7,552 nt of DNA, taken from assembly GCA_002725475.1 (NCBI GenBank), contig PBPH01000072.1:1-7552 (forward strand). Reading direction: 5' to 3'. The notes below the pieces were generated by a model that worked only from the letters and a program-made list of their open reading frames with translations, was not told the origin of the DNA and ran no database searches. A program made the position numbers and the translations under genes. This DNA is from Methanobacteriota archaeon (GTDB lineage: Archaea > Thermoplasmatota > Poseidoniia > Poseidoniales > Thalassarchaeaceae). This document shows, one piece after another, positions 5,960 through 7,552 of the stretch (positions are counted from its first letter, which is position 1; each line of letters opens with the position of its first letter).

Positions 5960-6784
5960 ATGGGCGGTAAACTCAACGACTACAAAATGGTGCTAATTAT
6001 TACGCTTTCATCCCTACTACTTGCAAGCGCCACAATTGCGGAATCTGACGGCATTACAGGAGATAAAGCCGAAGGCGATTCTGATGTTGCTAAGAACGGT
6101 TGTACTTGCCATTCAAACAATCAAATAGCGCCTTCTGATAGCGTGACTTTGATTCTTGATGGAGCCCCCTTCATGTGGTCTGAAGGTACTTCTTACCCAC
6201 TAACAATTCAACTAATTGGCGGGCCTGAAATAACTAGTGGATCAAATACTGGAGGCTTCTCGATGCTCGTGTCTGCAGGCACCCTTGAAGCAGGAACGGG
6301 GTATGAAAGCTTAGTTGACAACGATGGCTCAGAGCAAACCATCACCCATACATCTAGTGGGGCCAAAGTTTCAGATCGCATCTGGCAAGTCGTTTGGACC
6401 GCCCCAAGCACCGGGAATGGAGAAGTTTCTTTTTGGCTTTCTGGAAACTCTGTTGATGGAAACGGGGCACCCATGGCACCTGACGCATATAACAGACTAT
6501 CTTTCATTCTCCACGAAGGTTCTGACGATGGAAACACTCGAATGATTTTTGCAGGTGATGGCAATATCCAAGCCCCCGCCGCTGAAAGTGGGCATGTGGA
6601 TTTGCATAGTATGGGGGCGCCATTCAGAGCACATTGGCTTGGCCTACTAGGTTTCGGAGCTGTGATTTCAGTTGTTATTTTCTGCGGCTTCTTCCTTCGT
6701 TATGGATTCAGCCGACATTATAGTGGCAGAACTAGCCTTCTTCGACTAAGAATGAAGCACCTACAGAGAGGTGACCAAGTATGA
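5960..6784 (+). CDS. Secreted, membrane-anchored protein with CXCH motif and Reeler-like (choice-of-anchor V) domain
   Basis: A 274-residue exported protein. Residues about 9-27 form a hydrophobic signal segment ending in ATIA. Next comes a short acidic stretch, then NGCTCHS with Cys48, Cys50 and His51. In the choice-of-anchor V / Reeler-like family this place usually holds CxxCH, a c-type haem or metal site; here only one residue separates the cysteines. Residues about 55-185 form a beta-sandwich of that family (TSYPLTIQL, NTGGFSMLVS, WQVVWTAPSTGNGEVSFWL, AYNRLSFIL). A C-terminal transmembrane helix at about 224-248 is followed by a short, strongly basic cytoplasmic tail (SLLRLRMKHLQR). The bulk therefore faces outside. 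The gene overlaps the next one by four bases (ATGA), and together with the Rieske-like gene downstream this suggests an electron transfer subunit, perhaps replacing cytochrome c1. Haem attachment itself is inferred. Confidence 0.72.
   Translation: MGGKLNDYKMVLIITLSSLLLASATIAESDGITGDKAEGDSDVAKNGCTCHSNNQIAPSDSVTLILDGAPFMWSEGTSYPLTIQLIGGPEITSGSNTGGFSMLVSAGTLEAGTGYESLVDNDGSEQTITHTSSGAKVSDRIWQVVWTAPSTGNGEVSFWLSGNSVDGNGAPMAPDAYNRLSFILHEGSDDGNTRMIFAGDGNIQAPAAESGHVDLHSMGAPFRAHWLGLLGFGAVISVVIFCGFFLRYGFSRHYSGRTSLLRLRMKHLQRGDQV
6768..6774 (+). promoter_or_regulatory. Ribosome binding site for the two-helix membrane protein
   Basis: GAGGTGA lies six bases before the ATG at 6781, inside the end of the upstream gene. 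It is one of the strongest sites in the window and supports the ATGA-overlap start, with coupled translation of the two membrane subunits. Confidence 0.7.
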
Positions 6785-7230
6785 AGCAGGATGTTGTCAC
6801 TAAGATGCTTCGTCAAGTGGCCAGCGGAGAAGTTTCTGTTGAAGATGCTCGTGCAGCCCTTGAAGGGGTTGAGTTGGATGAATCTACATATGAATCAGCA
6901 ATTGACCATGGCGTTTTCAACAGAGTGGAGCCTGGAACAATAGTTAGGGCAAGTTTAGCAAAAAGTAGTACATCTGCACTTGTGGTCCTCACCATCCTAT
7001 GGGGTCTTGGCTGGACATTGTACTGGGCTGGTTCAATGATGTATGGGTTATTCAATGGATGGAATCAACAACAACTATCATTCCACCTAGGGATGGTAAT
7101 GATTACTTTAATCATCATGGGTGTCCTCTATCTCAAGTGGATTGCACCAGATGTTGTGATTGTCAAGCATAGAAGAAAAAAATATGCGCCACCAAAAGAT
7201 CCCGACAGCTGGCATAAATACGAGGTGTAA
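6781..7230 (+). CDS. Small two-helix membrane protein of the redox operon
   Basis: A 149-residue protein I cannot assign to a named family. The N-terminal 60 residues are soluble; MLRQVASGEVSVEDARAAL near 9-27 resembles the short SHOCT-like helical motif seen at the ends of many membrane proteins. Two transmembrane helices follow at about 65-90 and 102-118, joined by the loop FNGWNQQQLS. A basic and proline-rich C-terminus (KHRRKKYAPPKDPDSW) follows, which by the positive-inside rule lies in the cytoplasm together with the N-terminus. It overlaps the preceding gene by four bases and ends two bases before the next start, so it is very likely made with them as a small subunit or assembly factor of one membrane complex. 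That role is inferred from position. Confidence 0.72.
   Translation: MKQDVVTKMLRQVASGEVSVEDARAALEGVELDESTYESAIDHGVFNRVEPGTIVRASLAKSSTSALVVLTILWGLGWTLYWAGSMMYGLFNGWNQQQLSFHLGMVMITLIIMGVLYLKWIAPDVVIVKHRRKKYAPPKDPDSWHKYEV
7222..7227 (+). promoter_or_regulatory. Ribosome binding site for the Rieske-like gene
   Basis: GAGGTG lies five bases before the ATG at 7233 and spans the last codons before the upstream stop. This fixes the start of the last gene, which lies only two bases after that stop. Confidence 0.65.
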
Positions 7231-7232
7231 AA

Positions 7233-7552
7233 ATGGCAAGAGAGTTCAGACTTCGCCCTTCGCCCAACATTGTTGAGGACGATTCAGAAGGGAAATATAG
7301 CCTTGACAGGAGGCGCTTCATGCAATATTCATTCAATACCGCCGCCGGCATCATTACAATGGCTAGTTTTGGTTCAATTGGGTTTGCATCACTACTAATG
7401 GGGACCACTGATGGTGATGGTGGTAGCAATGCAATAAGTTACTGGGTCCCTAAAGGGCAAGAAAATGACGTGTGGTATGGTTCAAAACATCTTGAGCCAA
7501 TGAAGAAATCTGATTTTGTGGGAGAGTCATCAAAGAGTTCAACAAAAATGTC
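7233..7552 (+). CDS. Probable Rieske-type iron-sulfur subunit, N-terminal part with twin-arginine-like signal anchor
   Basis: The first 106 codons of a gene that runs past the window end, with no stop in frame. The cytoplasmic N-terminus carries SLDRRRFMQYS at 23-33, matching the twin-arginine pattern. It leads into a hydrophobic helix at about 34-56 (NTAAGIITMASFGSIGFASL) and then a flexible GTTDGDGGSN hinge. This helix-plus-hinge layout, followed by SYWVPKGQENDVWYGSKHLEP, is typical of Rieske subunits of cytochrome bc complexes, which are exported folded through Tat with an uncleaved anchor and carry electrons from quinol to cytochrome c. The diagnostic CxH and CxxH cluster ligands would lie beyond the window, so the Rieske identity is inferred. 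Another Tat-anchored redox protein is possible. The start is supported by GAGGTG and by tight spacing to the upstream gene. Confidence 0.6.
   Translation, partial: MAREFRLRPSPNIVEDDSEGKYSLDRRRFMQYSFNTAAGIITMASFGSIGFASLLMGTTDGDGGSNAISYWVPKGQENDVWYGSKHLEPMKKSDFVGESSKSSTKM

Noticed and set aside
6208..6564. Minus-strand and alternative-frame ORFs inside the exported CXCH protein gene
   Set aside because: The main frame has a signal peptide, a beta-sandwich pattern and a membrane anchor; the alternatives are Pro/Ser-rich shadows.
7163..7429. Minus-strand 88-residue ORF across the start of the Rieske-like gene
   Set aside because: It overlaps two tightly coupled plus-strand genes with good ribosome binding sites and shows no recognisable motif.

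Overview
The window looks like chromosomal DNA of an archaeon, most plausibly an uncultivated marine Thermoplasmatota (Marine Group II / Poseidoniales type). The archaeal call rests on a likely RNase P protein of the Pop5/Rnp2 family, a glutamate synthase split into domains as in archaea, and GGTGA-type ribosome binding sites. The Poseidoniales placement is inference from AT-rich coding, tight packing and gene content. I see no tRNA, rRNA, CRISPR array, insertion sequence or long repeat.

Layout. Positions 1-2819 (+) carry a glutamate synthase operon: the 3' end of the FMN/Fe-S (central domain) gene, coupled by a one-base TAATG overlap to an 859-residue protein that joins the glutamine amidotransferase domain directly to the C-terminal GXGXG domain. 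Positions 2827-3186 (-) encode a probable Pop5/Rnp2 protein, converging on the glutamate synthase gene. Positions 3177-4505 (+) encode an unrecognised polytopic membrane protein with an acidic tail. Its start appears to overlap head-to-head with that of the Rnp2 gene. Positions 4506-5771 (-) hold a small TPR protein followed by a divergent, short FtsZ/tubulin-family GTPase whose stop codon directly abuts that of the membrane protein. After a 188-base divergent spacer, positions 5960-7552 (+) carry a tightly coupled membrane/redox operon: a secreted, membrane-anchored protein with a CXCH motif and a Reeler-like (choice-of-anchor V) domain, a small two-helix membrane protein, and the start of a protein with a twin-arginine-like N-terminus, probably a Rieske-type iron-sulfur subunit. 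The last gene runs off the window.

How the genes work together. The first two genes should together make the complete glutamine-to-glutamate amidotransferase: glutaminase, FMN/Fe-S synthase and structural GXGXG parts on two chains. The TPR and FtsZ-like genes are likely co-transcribed and may act together in cell shape or division. The last three genes overlap or nearly touch, each has a good ribosome binding site, and they look like subunits of a quinol-oxidising (bc1-like) electron transfer complex. That last assignment is inference, because the diagnostic Rieske cluster motifs and any cytochrome b lie outside the window.
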